A stretch of DNA of 64,000 bases from contig JAQFVV010013075.1 of assembly GCA_028023455.1 (NCBI GenBank), forward strand, positions 215,255-279,254, given 5' to 3'. The number at the start of each line of letters is the position of its first letter. Positions within the stretch are counted from its first letter, which is position 1. Positions 1-10,598 of the stretch are shown here, piece by piece. The notes under the pieces are model-generated. The model ran no database searches and had not been told where the DNA came from. It was given only the letters and a program-made list of their open reading frames with translations. The position numbers were made by a program, and so were the translations under genes. Source of the DNA: Epiperipatus broadwayi (Eukaryota > Onychophora > Udeonychophora > Euonychophora > Peripatidae).

Positions 1-260
1 AAGATATAGTGTCTTTTTTGTTATAACAAATGAAAATACTCCATAGCATAATAAAGTCTATTTAAGCATAATAATTCCATCTAATATTTAAAGATAAACC
101 ATGTATTCACTATTATAAATAAAAAAAACAAATGTTTCCTTCCTTTGAAACAAATTATAAATGCAATAATAAATCTAAATCGAATATTTTATAAAATACC
201 TAGGTAAATCATTTATTAATAACATTCAGTAAAGTTTATAAGTCGACAATTATCAATCTT

Positions 261-1030
261 AAATTTATTCATTGTTTGCAGGGTCTATCTATTCTGGAAA
301 AACTGGAAGCCAAAATGATTTACTGGGACACATTTAAATCTAAGTATCCTAACCAGGACATTATACAAACTGTAACTGCTACTTACCAGTAAACAGATTA
401 TCAAAAATAAAAGTACTGGGCATTTGAACCCAACTATATAGACTTCTTGTTAAAATATAATTTGACCTCATTAGTAACAAGTCACTTTCTGGTATATAGA
501 GGAGGCTATCATAGGCTTGATCCACAATGTGGTTTGTGCAGGACCAGTGAAGATACCATGCAACATCTTTTTTATAAATGACCTTTTTTGGTAACTCTAG
601 TCTATCATAGCGAGCAATGTATTCCCCAACTGTAAAGATGTACTTTTGCTTGAGAAGAGTTTTGGGACTGGCTTGTTCTCAGTCATTAGATTGTCAGTTT
701 TCATTGTCTTTGCCATATGGCTGAGGAGATGAGAGTAATTTTCAAACAGATCACTAAGGATCCTTGCAGTGTATACAATGAAATTGTCAGCAAACTCAGA
801 AACAGGGACAGACTGTTGGTGCCTGAATGATTACATTGAGACACCTTGTCTTGATGCACTATCATGAATGATGAAAAAACACATTGGTTGTCTTAAATTC
901 TAGAGTCCAGAGATGGTACTGACAATATATAGGATAACTCTATGTAATTAGAGACAATATAATCAGAGAAAATGTCAACACAAACAATGTAATCTAAAGT
1001 TATGTCATGAATAAATTTACCTTTCTTTAT
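261..1030 (+). pseudogene. LINE reverse-transcriptase C-terminal fragment (broken)
   Basis: One frame runs from about 282 to 600 and is interrupted by stops at 390, 408 and 579. It contains an RT C-terminal zinc finger: Cys codons at 528 and 537, His at 564 and, at exactly the spacing of the fourth ligand, TGA at 579, so the last Cys codon appears to have become a stop. The finger sits in a HRLDPQCGLCRTSEDTMQHL context, typical of the tail of non-LTR retrotransposon ORF2. Beyond it the frame decays, and an A-rich 3' region leads into the (AAT)n tract at 1088. RT catalytic motifs are not in the window. The clade is not assignable; this is a different family from the LINE at 3.1-7.2 kb. Confidence 0.6.
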
Positions 1031-1085
1031 AAAAAAAGAAAGTTGAATTTAATCAATAATATTAAATTCACCCAAAAACGCAATG

Positions 1086-1086
1086 A

Positions 1087-1166
<80 letters not shown>

Positions 1167-1176
1167 CAACAACAAC
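1086..1176. repeat. (AAT)n microsatellite ending in (AAC)n
   Basis: About 25 AAT units are followed by several AAC units. The tract directly follows the AT-rich 3' region of the LINE remnant and may have grown from its tail; this origin is inferred. Confidence 0.95.
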
Positions 1177-1717
1177 ATCATTTTAAAGTTAACCTCTAGT
1201 TTTAAGAAGTAGCAGAAAAATTCTCATCAAAATTAATGCCAAATAATTTAAGTTCTACCATTCAATTTAAGAATTATTCTTCCTAAAATGAAATGTAAAT
1301 ATAATAAAAGAAGTAAATTGGAATAGATAAAAGTGTTTACAATGCATAGGGCTGTCTTTATATAAAGAGGCATCATGGCACTTCCTGAAATAAACATGTA
1401 AATTAGAGAACAATTCTCCCTAAAGTTGAATAGTATGAAGCAGTGAACGTCTACATTCTAAAGAATACATGAATAGATAATTATTTTAACTTAATGTACT
1501 TAAATAAGCAAATAAAAATAATTATAAAAATTTATGACTTGCAAGTATTAAAGAGGAAGATAGATGTGTGTGTGTGTGTCAATTTTCAAAATAGATTTTT
1601 ATAGAGTAATCAACGTGAAATATCCATTCCAGACAATCTAATTAACTAATATTGCATAATTTTTAGTTACTCCATGTAGAATTTAATATAAGATATTTGA
1701 ACATTGAAATTTTAAAC

Positions 1718-1844
1718 TCTCTTCAGATACCCACTCTATCTCATATGATGGATACACATGACCACACACATATGAAAAAATAAGTGATTTCCAATATATG
1801 CATTTCATTCTGGACAAACATTCATCAATTGGACCACATGATCA

Positions 1845-1903
<59 letters not shown>

Positions 1904-2472
1904 ATCAGTGCTTGGTTTATATTAAGATAGCAAATCTTCAAACTTTAATGGACAAGCTTCAATCTATTCCATTCTCCAACTATTCAGCAATTCATACCAC
2001 TGAAAATCTGATGATGGTACACTTAACTCTGAAGTTAATGCCAATATTATTATCATGCCCATGTTGTCTTAAGTTACTCTAATCCCACATGTATAGGATC
2101 TTGTTCATTAAATCCACAGAAGAAAGATTGTAAGGATACAGACTGAATTTGTAATATGTTAAGGTCCTGTATATGAGGAGTCAGAGTGACTTAAGGTCAA
2201 CATGGGCATGACAATAATATCAGCATTAACAAGACAGTTGAATGTACCATCATCAGATTTTCAATGGTAGTGGATTGAATCCTGTCTATTAAAGTTTGAA
2301 GAATTGCTATCTGAATAAAAAACAAAGCATTGAATATATATGTGTATGTTGTGGACCAACTGATGAATCCTGGTTCAGCACAAAATATGTATATTGGAGA
2401 TCATTTATCTTTTTGATATGTGTGTAATCATGTGTGTCAGTTATATGAGATAGAGCAGATAGCTGAAGGGAG
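1718..2472. repeat. Imperfect foldback palindrome with a (TA)n tract in its left arm
   Basis: The arm from about 1718 to 2120 reads as the reverse complement of about 2140 to 2472. Landmarks that match are TCATATGAGATAGAG at the outer ends, GTGGACCAA next to the TA tract, ACCATCATCAGATTTTCA in the middle and CAACATGGGCATGA near the centre. Only about 20-40 bases are unpaired at the centre. Arms differ at many positions, so the structure is old. The left arm carries a (TA)n run (1849-1896) where the right arm has only a short ATATATATG. No transposase or long ORF is seen; short open frames here are TA artefacts. Confidence 0.8.
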
Positions 2473-2489
2473 ACTGAAAGTCTGTGTTT

Positions 2490-3110
2490 AAACCCCCTAT
2501 ATTACATTCAAACTCCAAGTATAGGAATTATGCTTGTATTTCAAAAATATTTCATGTAGAATTATAAAAATAACTTTATTTAACAACACTTTGAAAAATT
2601 CCAAACAAATCAAATATTACATCACCATTTTAAATCAATTATTATTTAAAATAAATTGTTATACATTTAAAATGATTTAAGAAAAATATTAAAATTATTA
2701 CAGTAATAAAAAAATATTGGTTAACAACAATTTTTTTTTTTTTAATTTTCTCAGAATATTATCAAATATATACTGTATTTATTTTTAAATAGATACATTT
2801 AAAATTTTAGCAATTTAAAATAATTTAAACATTAGATTTACTACCAGGAAATATTTTTAAATAATTAGCAAGTTTAACGTTTGCCCTCACACATAATTAG
2901 CATAGCCTTTTAAAAATAATTGTTTTAAATTTATCAATTACTCTATAATATTTGTAAATCATCAAAAGTGAAAATAATGAAATCCAATATGCTGTTACTT
3001 TATATAAATTAAAACAAAAAAATCATATAAAACAGTTAATATATACACAAAAACCTTTTTTGGCACATGATTTAATGTCCTTTCCAAATGTTAATAATCT
3101 GTTATAACAT
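2490..3110. other. AT-rich stretch, nothing recognised
   Basis: Very AT-rich sequence with homopolymer runs and no sustained open frame, repeat or RNA-like structure that I can support. Confidence 0.6.
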
Positions 3111-3127
3111 TATGTGAGGTGATGTGA

Positions 3128-3330
3128 TATGGCTTTTCCTTAAATGAAGTCAGGAATCTCTCAGCAATTATACAGAGAGAAACCTGTTAGCCATTTATTA
3201 TTCATTCGCCACTCGATGCTTTCCCATTTTCTGTTCCATCCTATTGTCATCTGATGCACTGTGACTTCTCCTTACATGAAGTCAAGAATCTCTCAGCAAC
3301 TATGCCCAGATAAACCTGTTAGCAACTTTA
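3128..3330 (-). repeat. Tandem duplication in the LINE 3' region
   Basis: Two diverged copies of a roughly 130-bp unit are present. Both contain the words GAAGTCA and AATCTCTCAGCAA, followed by AAACCTGTTAGC (about 3145-3195 and 3278-3325). Tandem units in LINE 3' UTRs are common; no function is implied. Confidence 0.65.
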
Positions 3331-3433
3331 CCTTGCCTTTCCATTCTCCACCCTAATTTTTCCCATAATCTGTTCCATTCCATTTCCACAACATAATCTT
3401 TGTCAACTCCATGACTTTCATATCTAAATCCCT

Positions 3434-3664
3434 CTAATCTTTTCCCAAACCTAGCATAAAAAACAATAACTCATTTTCTGTATAATCACTTTGTTCACAT
3501 TTAATCTTCCATAACTTCATTATTTCTACCCCTTCTGCTTCCAAGCATTTACATTGAAGTAACAGATGCCTAATCATTTCTATGCCTTCCTTAAACAACT
3601 TGCAAACTAAATCACCAATATTTTTCCATTTACATGTATATTCCTGTGTTGCTAAAGATACCAT
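3434..3664 (-). pseudogene. LINE ORF C-terminal zinc-finger region
   Basis: This open segment of 76 residues contains CKLFKEGIEMIRHLLLQC, which fits the Cys-x2-Cys...Glu...His-x4-Cys arrangement near the end of LINE ORF2 proteins, with the second Cys replaced by Phe. It lies downstream (minus strand) of the RT segment, as expected. The start is not a real initiation site; it is only the beginning of an unbroken stretch. Confidence 0.6.
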
Positions 3665-4312
3665 TCAAGCCTTAAACAATAAACTACTTTTCTTACTATT
3701 ATCATAAATTAACTCGCAACCAATGATCCGTTCACTTCTATATATATTTAAACTTGTTTTACTCTCCATACTAGTTCTGCATCTCTCCAACTCCCTATTC
3801 TTTATTAATGCATCTATTCTTCTATCCCACTCCTACCACTATAACACTCCACAATTCTCCTAACACAATCAACCCACCTTTTTTACAAGTATACTGACAT
3901 AAATTCTTTATCCAAATCTTCTGAATACTGCATTACACATCTTGTTGCCTGATCTTTACTTGTAATCCAATTAAATAATATTTTGACTATTCTTTTACTA
4001 TCCATAAACTGCAATCTACCAAACATTTTAAATTAGCTTTTTGCTTCCTTCATATAAAAACTTGACCATCCCATTTCTCCTTGAATTGCCTCCTTTGTTG
4101 ACCACACATCTGCATCTAATGCATGTCTTACTACTTCCCTTTCTATTTTTTCTAAGAAATCTAATACTTTTTATGAACACATAACACATCATTGCCATAT
4201 GGTTACCCTGCTACTGCCACTCCCTTCCATACAATTTTAGCTACATTATATTTATTATATGAAAACACTGTTAATTTCTTTATCAATCCCTTTCTTTTCT
4301 TTGCTTCATTTT

Positions 4313-5290
4313 TCAATTTTTCTCCCATTCATCCAAGCAATATTTCTGATTACTCAAGATGATTCGCAAATAACTATATCTATTTACTACAGTTAATATT
4401 ATATCGTCAATAAAAAAATCTTTGTCTTCTCTTTCTCCAGTATTCACCATCATTATATTTAATTTTTCGTTACTAAATTTAATTCTCATATCTTTACCCA
4501 CCCTTGTACATGTCCTCAGCATAATTTCCATATCTTCTCTTCTTTCTGCACACAAAAAGACATCATCCACAATAAATAACATGACAATGTATATACTCCC
4601 TTGCCACCAAAACGTTATCACTATCCCTGCACCTCCATTTCACTCAAATACAATAAAAACAAAATAGGTGACATAGGGCATTCATGCATTAGTCCCACCC
4701 TATTTTTAACTTTAACTAATTCTATATACCCTAATTGATATATATATATATATAGTAATTATTTTCATATAATTTTTTAATAACATCCACTAAAGCTTAA
4801 ATCCATTCCCAGATTTGCTAAATGTATCCATAATCTATTTCTATTCACTCTATCATATGCTTTCGCTATATCTATAAAACTCATATATAACTGTCTACCT
4901 AAATTCCTACTCATCTCCATAAGTTGTGTAACTACAAATAAACTATCTACTATATGCCTATCTGACCTAAAACCCTTTTGCATTTCTCCCACTACATTAT
5001 TTTCATCTATCAATTTTGCACCTCTTCCAGCCATTATATATGAAAAAACTTTATATAAAACTTATGTTACCACTATCGGTCTATAATTATTTAACTTTCT
5101 ATGATCTATACATTTTCCTTTAAATAATAATCTTACTCCCATATTACTCCAACTAGCCAGAGAAACTCTCTTCTGTGACATCTTCTTAAACCATGATAAT
5201 AACTTTACTTTTGCCCTACACATTAAATTCATTACCATGTCTGCTGCCCATCCATCTAAACCTCTAGCCTTACCACTTCTCAATTTCTTC
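4313..5290 (-). pseudogene. LINE reverse transcriptase domain (broken)
   Basis: Three consecutive minus-strand open pieces read as RT in order. At 5283-5062: KARGLDGW, then LLFKGK and NYRPIVVT (RT blocks 1-2). At 5034-4777: QKGFRSDRH, then YMSFIDIAKAYDRV (block with the first catalytic Asp) and LWIHLANLGM. At 4621-4313: the palm motif, which should read FADD or YADD, is LFIVDD, so the Ala is replaced while the Asp pair remains. Stops or shifts separate the pieces near 5040-5060 and 4640-4770. RT copies element RNA into DNA at a nicked target; this copy is not functional. Confidence 0.85.
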
Positions 5291-5959
5291 CTGCCTCATT
5301 CAGTTCATTTTATGTAAACCTAATATTCCCATTATTATATGCTTTCATATTTTCTATCCCTCTGTCCTTCACATCTAACATCTCTTCTATATACATTACA
5401 TAACTATTCAATATTCTTTCTAATTCTTCTCTAGAGCTACACACTATTCCTTCCTCATCCAGTAATACTAACTCTCTCCCCTAAATTTCTACTTTCAATG
5501 TAATTCCAAATTTTTTATTCCCATCTTTTCCCCTCTTATTAATATCATCCAGTAATTTACTATTTAATTTCATTCTCTCTTTGCAATTATCTATTTTAGC
5601 TAACTTTTTTTTTCTAAGTACTTTTCCCATTTAGCATTAATGTCTTTTTCACTTTTTTTGTTTTTAATAACACACTTATATTCTCTGTATGCTTTTTCCC
5701 TCTCTTTTACACTTTTACTAACTCTCATTTTTTATTAATTTTATTCTTCTGAATATTGTCACCTATAATCCTATTTGCCACTTTTTTCTATTTTATCACA
5801 CCAGTCCTCATACTCATTTTCCAACCAACTCTTTCATGGTTTCTTTAACTTATATTTTATATTCTTCCAAGTAATTCTTATCATTCACTCTCCATCCACA
5901 TCTTTCACTATTGTTTTTACTTTTATTTCTACTCTCCATCACATTATTAACCATTTCAA

Positions 5960-6740
5960 TTACAAAGAAATTATGATTACCATTACATACTCTCTCTCTT
6001 CATTATCAAACATTTTTATTTTCTGTACTTTATTGATTTCCTCTTTCTTTACCAATACATAATCTATTGTGTGGGATATATTATTTTTAGACCATGTGTA
6101 TTGTCTCTCATAAATATTTGATAAGTTTCCAATGCTCAAATTTACTCTCTGACAACATTTCTTCAAAAGCTGTCTATTCTTATTATCTACATCATCAATT
6201 TCTTCAATATGCCCATTCTTATCTCCTATAACCATTATTCTCTTACCCTTAACTTTAAAACTCTGTATATCCTTAACTATGTACTCATATGTGCTATTCT
6301 TCTACTCCATTATAGTTTGACTTTCTCCAGTAGCTATTTAAACTATAGCCACCAATCCATTCTTTTTTCCCAACATTGTTTTAAACCACAAATGACCTTG
6401 GCATTTAACAATTTTTAAATACTTTTTTGATATAACACTTATGCCACCACCTTTTTTTTTCTATTTATACCCTGCCATACCAAATCTTCCAAAACAGGTT
6501 CTTCTCTTAGATGTGTTTCCACTACTGCTTATACATCACGCTCTTCATTTTCAATAGCTTTATTTAATTCCTGCCACTTTTCTGGTCTCCAAACACCATT
6601 CATATTCAAGTATCCAATTTTAACAATTTTTTCTTTCCTAACTACTCTTTTATAATTTTTTTTGATTCTTTCTTCTCCATTATGTTTATAAATAGCTTGC
6701 TTTCCATTAATTTTACAGACCCATTCTCTCTCCACATTAC
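5960..6740 (-). pseudogene. LINE APE-type endonuclease domain (broken)
   Basis: The minus-strand N-terminal part (6735-6529) reads KIGYLNMNG...KWQEL, then after a TGA continues with VVETHL, matching the Asn and Glu motifs of the exonuclease-endonuclease-phosphatase fold. The C-terminal part (6235-5960) reads GDKNGHIEE...NLSI...YTWSKNN...HTIDYVLV, matching the Asn/Gly and Ile-Asp-Tyr motifs near the end of the fold. The final SDH-type His motif is not clear. This enzyme nicks target DNA to prime reverse transcription; here it is disrupted by stops. Confidence 0.8.
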
Positions 6741-6839
6741 ATATATATCTAAATCAACTGCCCTTTGTTTATTTCTTATATCCCATCCATTCTTTTTCTT
6801 TCTAAGAACACTGCAATTTAAAATCCCACACCCTTTACA

Positions 6840-7000
6840 AGTTTCCTGAACTACATTCTTTATAAATCAGACTCCCTAAAACTTCACTTCCTTGTTTCCC
6901 TAAGTGCAACTCATCTTTACTATATAACTCCCTCTTCCCAATAAAAAAATCCCACACATCCACAAATGTAACATCATTTCTCTAACAAATTATTACATAT
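6840..7000 (-). pseudogene. Remnant of SGNH esterase (block V) with internal deletion
   Basis: On the minus strand, KDELHLGKQGSEVL (about 6918-6880) has the Asp-x2-His pair expected of block V of GDSL/SGNH hydrolases. The blocks carrying the catalytic Ser are missing because sequence equivalent to about 45770-46222 of the second copy is absent at about 6990. The 5' flank beyond the deletion again matches the second copy. Confidence 0.55.
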
Positions 7001-7748
7001 ACAATACTATCTAGTGTTCCATAGTAGAAATAAAATAACCACAATACCAAAAATAAAACAGTAAAATAAAACAAAATTTTCATATAAATATCCAATATAA
7101 CTTTTAAAAAGAAAATGACTATGTAACATAACAATATACAAAACAATATATACATTTATTATATAACATTATATATGTTGTCTTATATAATTTTCCATTC
7201 ATTATCAATTCACCAGTTGTTAATTGAGTTTATTAAAGTTTTGTAAATATTCATATAATTATTTAATATGTTTCATATAATTGTTTTTATTTTTTAATTT
7301 TATCATAATTTTGTAGCATCTATTTTATATCTATTTGTTAAGTTATGAATATATAAAGCAGATTTATCATCTTGCCTATTCATTGCATTGTTATCTCTAA
7401 CATTTTTCATGTATGACAATTGTAAATTATATTGCAAATTCGCAGTTGATTTTATATAAAATTCGTTTCTTGTTTTTTATATCATCTTTTAAGTTATGAT
7501 TACCTCTAAATTTATCCAGATATTTGTTATTTGGCCAACTAATATTTTATATGCTCATCAATACAATTTTTTTTTAACAATATATTATGATTTTTGAGAT
7601 AATATGAAAATTTGATCTATTTCTTATTTAAAGTATAATCATTATCTTCCTTATAATCATTATGCATAAATATGCTTTTATCTATCACATATTTTTTAAA
7701 ATTTAAAAGTATATTTTTAATAGTTTTAAGATTGTATCAATAAAATTT

Positions 7749-7761
7749 GTATAATTTAATA
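7749..7761. repeat. Left 13-bp target-site duplication
   Basis: GTATAATTTAATA is repeated exactly at 8336-8348. The pair brackets the hammerhead-bearing insertion and shows how it entered the older minus-strand element. Confidence 0.85.
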
Positions 7762-8335
7762 ACCAATAAACATCACATGACCACCTCCTATGCTTGTGTA
7801 TAACTGTTGTTAAAACAGGCAAAACTCACCATATATATATATTGCCACACACAGCAAGCAATATATATAGTGAGTTTTGCCTGTTTTAACAACAGTTATA
7901 CACAAGCATAAAAGGTGGTCATATGACATTTATTGGCTTAAAACCAATCCTGCCTAATAGGATAGTGGTGGCTATGGTTATTAAAGAACCAAAGACACCA
8001 AAATGTATGGGTACTAAACTAGGTTCAGACCCACATAACTATATAAGCTAATGGGCTTGGATTGAAAACATTAATGTGGTTTCAGTTTAAGACTCATAGT
8101 TTTTTAGTTAAATGGACGTAAAAGGTGGTTGCTGAAGGGTTGCATTAGATCCTAAGATCTAAATGCAGTGCTCTCAGATCCAAGGCTTCGCACTGATGAA
8201 GGTCATAAGCCAGAAACTAGTCTGGGGATATTGGATGAGTAGGCACTATATAAGGATTTTATGCACAAGCCTTCCGGTATCCATTGATTACTCTAGCATG
8301 CTGTGTGTGGCAATATATATAGTGAGTTTTACCTG
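7762..8335 (+). mobile_element. 574-bp non-autonomous element: inverted start, 452-bp unit, start of next unit
   Basis: Between exact 13-bp duplications lie three parts: an inverted segment (7763-7857), one unit of 452 bases (7858-8309, from GCAATATATATAGTGAG to GCTGTGTGTG), and the first 26 bases of another unit (8310-8335). The inverted segment is the reverse complement of the same unit junction: end of unit (TGCTGTGTGTG) joined to unit start. So the head-to-tail junction is seen twice, once in each orientation. This fits the tandem pseudo-LTR organisation of Penelope-like elements and of hammerhead-bearing retrozymes. There is no ORF of note. A hammerhead-like motif lies at 8187-8228. The source of the transposition machinery is inferred to be a Penelope-like element. 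Confidence 0.7.
8187..8228 (+). ncRNA. Hammerhead ribozyme-like motif (type I topology)
   Basis: The conserved core CTGATGA is at 8193-8199 and GAAA at 8213-8216, followed by CTAGTC, so a canonical GUC cleavage triplet ends at 8222. Helix II can form from GGT (8201-8203) and GCC with a CATAA loop. Helix III is only ACT/AGT, nearly palindromic, as in minimal ribozymes that act as dimers. Helix I pairs bases before CTGATGA (8187-8192) with 8223-8228: A-U, C-G, a G-G mismatch, C-G, G-U, U-A. An extra A on each side of helix II weakens the fold. Hammerheads are established in Penelope-like elements and retrozymes. Activity is not known. Confidence 0.6.
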
Positions 8336-8348
8336 GTATAATTTAATA
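8336..8348. repeat. Right 13-bp target-site duplication
   Basis: Exact copy of GTATAATTTAATA at 7749-7761, closing the insertion. Confidence 0.85.
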
Positions 8349-8714
8349 CATTGATTCTGTGATAAATCAGCTACACTTTTATCTGTACTATATTTATCAA
8401 TTCTATATTTAAAATTTTTAATAACTGCCATCTTTTGTCCCCATGCTTTGAATCTACATAAATATACATATTTTTAATTTGTTTTCTTTAATAAAGTATT
8501 TTAACAAAATACTATTATCATTATCTATGTGAATATATATTGTAATGTTTTATGTTTTGATTTAGGCCTTATATTATGCACTGTAATGTATTAGTTGATC
8601 AAACTATAAAAATAATATATAGCTATATTTCCTGATTAACTGACCTAATATTCGAATTGCATGGAATCAGTTTTTAATTTATTTAAGAGGATGCCAGAGT
8701 ATATAGACTACCTG

Positions 8715-8870
8715 ATTCGAAGTACCTCATCAATTTGAAACAAATAACTAAAACACAATATTTAAAAAAATGTACACTTTCTTCCATCACATAGCATATC
8801 ATAGATTCACAGCAAATAACTAAAATGCAATATTTTAGAAATTTCACTTTCTTGTTACTTAAATCTTTTA
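8715..8870. repeat. Diverged tandem duplication of about 70 bp
   Basis: Two similar units each contain CAAATAACTAAAA, then GCAATATTT or ACAATATTT and a CACTTTCTT word. An open frame on the minus strand across both units is a product of the duplication and has no recognisable domain. Confidence 0.55.
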
Positions 8871-9950
8871 TATAGAATTTCCTCTCACTTAATTTTTCTC
8901 TAAATTTAATAATAAAATCTAATAAACTAAAATTTAGCAAGCAATGAAAAGTTGATATCAATGTTAAATATTTATTAAAACAAATTAAATTATTTAAATG
9001 ATAAATTGTAAATTACTAATAAATTGGAAAGTATATGCACTTCCAGATAATAATGTTAATCAAATAATTAAATAGTTCATATTTAATTCCCTTCGCTTAA
9101 GCTTTTTCTAGAAAGCAGTCCATGGACAAAATGAATATTTATAATAAATCATTGAATGCCTCTATCTGTATTTGAAGTTTGTCGTTAGCTATTATAGTTA
9201 AATTTAGTTTGCAAATATTTAATTAGACATAAACTAATGTAGGAATATTAATTTACTGATAAATTCTGTGCTTTACATAAATCGTTGATTATATTATGCA
9301 TATTTTTGGGGTGTGAATGAGCTCTTTGTTAGTTTATTCCATTGACATTTTCACAGTCCTCAAACATTTTAGGCTAGACTAAAGATTTTTGAAGGGACCT
9401 CTTTATGCAAAAGGGGATGGGGTCTTCAAATGCTCTAGTTTCCACTTCTGGATGAATTAGTTCAGCAGGTTAGACAATTTTCTCTAGCCAGGACCCCCCA
9501 AAAGCAGCCAAACCAAAAATGACCACACAATACCCTTTATACTTAATACCACTTTTGAGATTTCTGTGCATATATTTTTGTCTTTTGTTTTATTGTTGGA
9601 ATACACATTTTCATTACAAAGTCTTTTCTTTTATAAGTTATTTCCACCATCTTCAATTATCATAAAAAAGGTTTTTTCTCTGATTGTAATCTCTTGCAGT
9701 TATATATTTTTTTGTTTATGTGGATAAGCAATCTGTATGCAATTCTATTTATTCCAATTTTAACTTTAATTAAATAGATACTATCAAACCCAAATAACTT
9801 TAATTGAACATATCTAAAAATAAATTATACTAACTAAAAAAAAAAAATCTTAATTCTGTCTATTGAATGATTTTTAATTTTTTCTATTAGTGTTTAAATA
9901 TTACAAATGCCAAAACGCTGTGAATTATACATATATTTATATAGTCAATA
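8870..9950. other. AT-rich DNA without recognised genes
   Basis: I see no sustained coding frame. A less AT-rich patch at 9350-9520, with GGACCTC, GGGGATGGGGTC and CAGGACCCCCC words, looks like part of an unidentified repeat, but no second copy is in this window. Confidence 0.5.
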
Positions 9951-10598
9951 TATCTTGTAATGGTCATATTTGTGTAATCTGACCACAAGACAAAAAGACC
10001 AAACAGGTACTCTTAAGCAGCATATACAGGGTTACCCCATGATCTTAGTTTAAAACTTACTTAGGCTTCCTATTCTTTTGCATAACCAACACCCTTAATG
10101 TTTCACAGCTTCCCTTCTTCATACACCATGATGTATCTCATGGTTCGAACATACTCTATTTCTTAGGGTTCTTTCATTGACTTGGGAGCTTATCTATACT
10201 ACCACTCATAAATATACATCAATTACCTTATTACGTAAAGGTTTACATATGGATTCAACCAATCTATACTTAATAATTTCCCACAAGCATGATCTTATAT
10301 GCAAGTTTATAGGTCAGGTACAAAGCCAGGGATGCACAAATTTAATAAATTAACAATATACTTAAATCTACACAATTCTTACTAATGGTCAAACATAAAT
10401 TGTTTCATAATGTTGTTTTTAATAATTAATAATGATTCCAACACAATTGAATAAAACAACTATATAATAATAATAAATATTTTCTTTATTGAATGATTTT
10501 TCACCCTATATTAGGTTCTTTTCAAAATATACTTTTCTAATACTCCCTATAACTTTCATTTTACATAATCATTTTATATAATATCATAACCTATATAT
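9951..10598 (+). repeat. Repeat family B, copy 1 (left part)
   Basis: It aligns along its length with 56482-57240. Shared landmarks are TTTGTGTAATCTG, CATAGGG-like GCTACC, CAGCTTCCCTTCTTCATA, TTCTTAGGGTT, ACAAAGCCAGGGAT and TTTCACCCTATATTA. The family continues after an inserted 2.17-kb element at 12768-12890, matching 57340-57450. It has no ORF and its nature is unknown; it may be a long LTR or non-coding element. Confidence 0.8.

Larger units (their letters stand above)
3120..7190 (-). mobile_element. CR1-like LINE (non-LTR retrotransposon), decayed
   Basis: Read on the minus strand, the order is 5' region (7190-7000), tail of an SGNH esterase domain (about 6920), APE endonuclease (6740-5960), reverse transcriptase (5290-4300), C-terminal finger (3664-3434) and a 3' region containing a tandem duplication (3330-3128). 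Every domain is broken by stops or frameshifts. The 5' region matches the second copy at 46390-45180 closely over several hundred bases. Relative to that copy, this one lacks about 450 bases of the esterase segment near 6990. Esterase domains in ORF1 are established for CR1-like LINEs; I use that to suggest the clade. Other RT-bearing LINE clades are not excluded. Confidence 0.75.
7290..8480 (-). pseudogene. Penelope-like element remnant with GIY-YIG nuclease trace
   Basis: Minus-strand sequence from 8470 to 8350 reads RFKAWGQKMAVIKNF and onward to about 40 residues. The same stream resumes after the 7762-8335 insertion and runs to about 7300. Near its end a frame reads MKNVRDNN...KSALYIHNLTNRYKID, resembling the second half of GIY-YIG nucleases fused to Penelope-like RTs (spaced Arg, His and Ile-Asp). 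A frame shift near 7450 separates it from KRILYKINCE, which matches the opening Ile-Tyr segment. RT motifs are not recognisable. This family differs from the Penelope pair at 58.6-60.8 kb. A GIY-YIG from another element class is an alternative. Confidence 0.45.
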
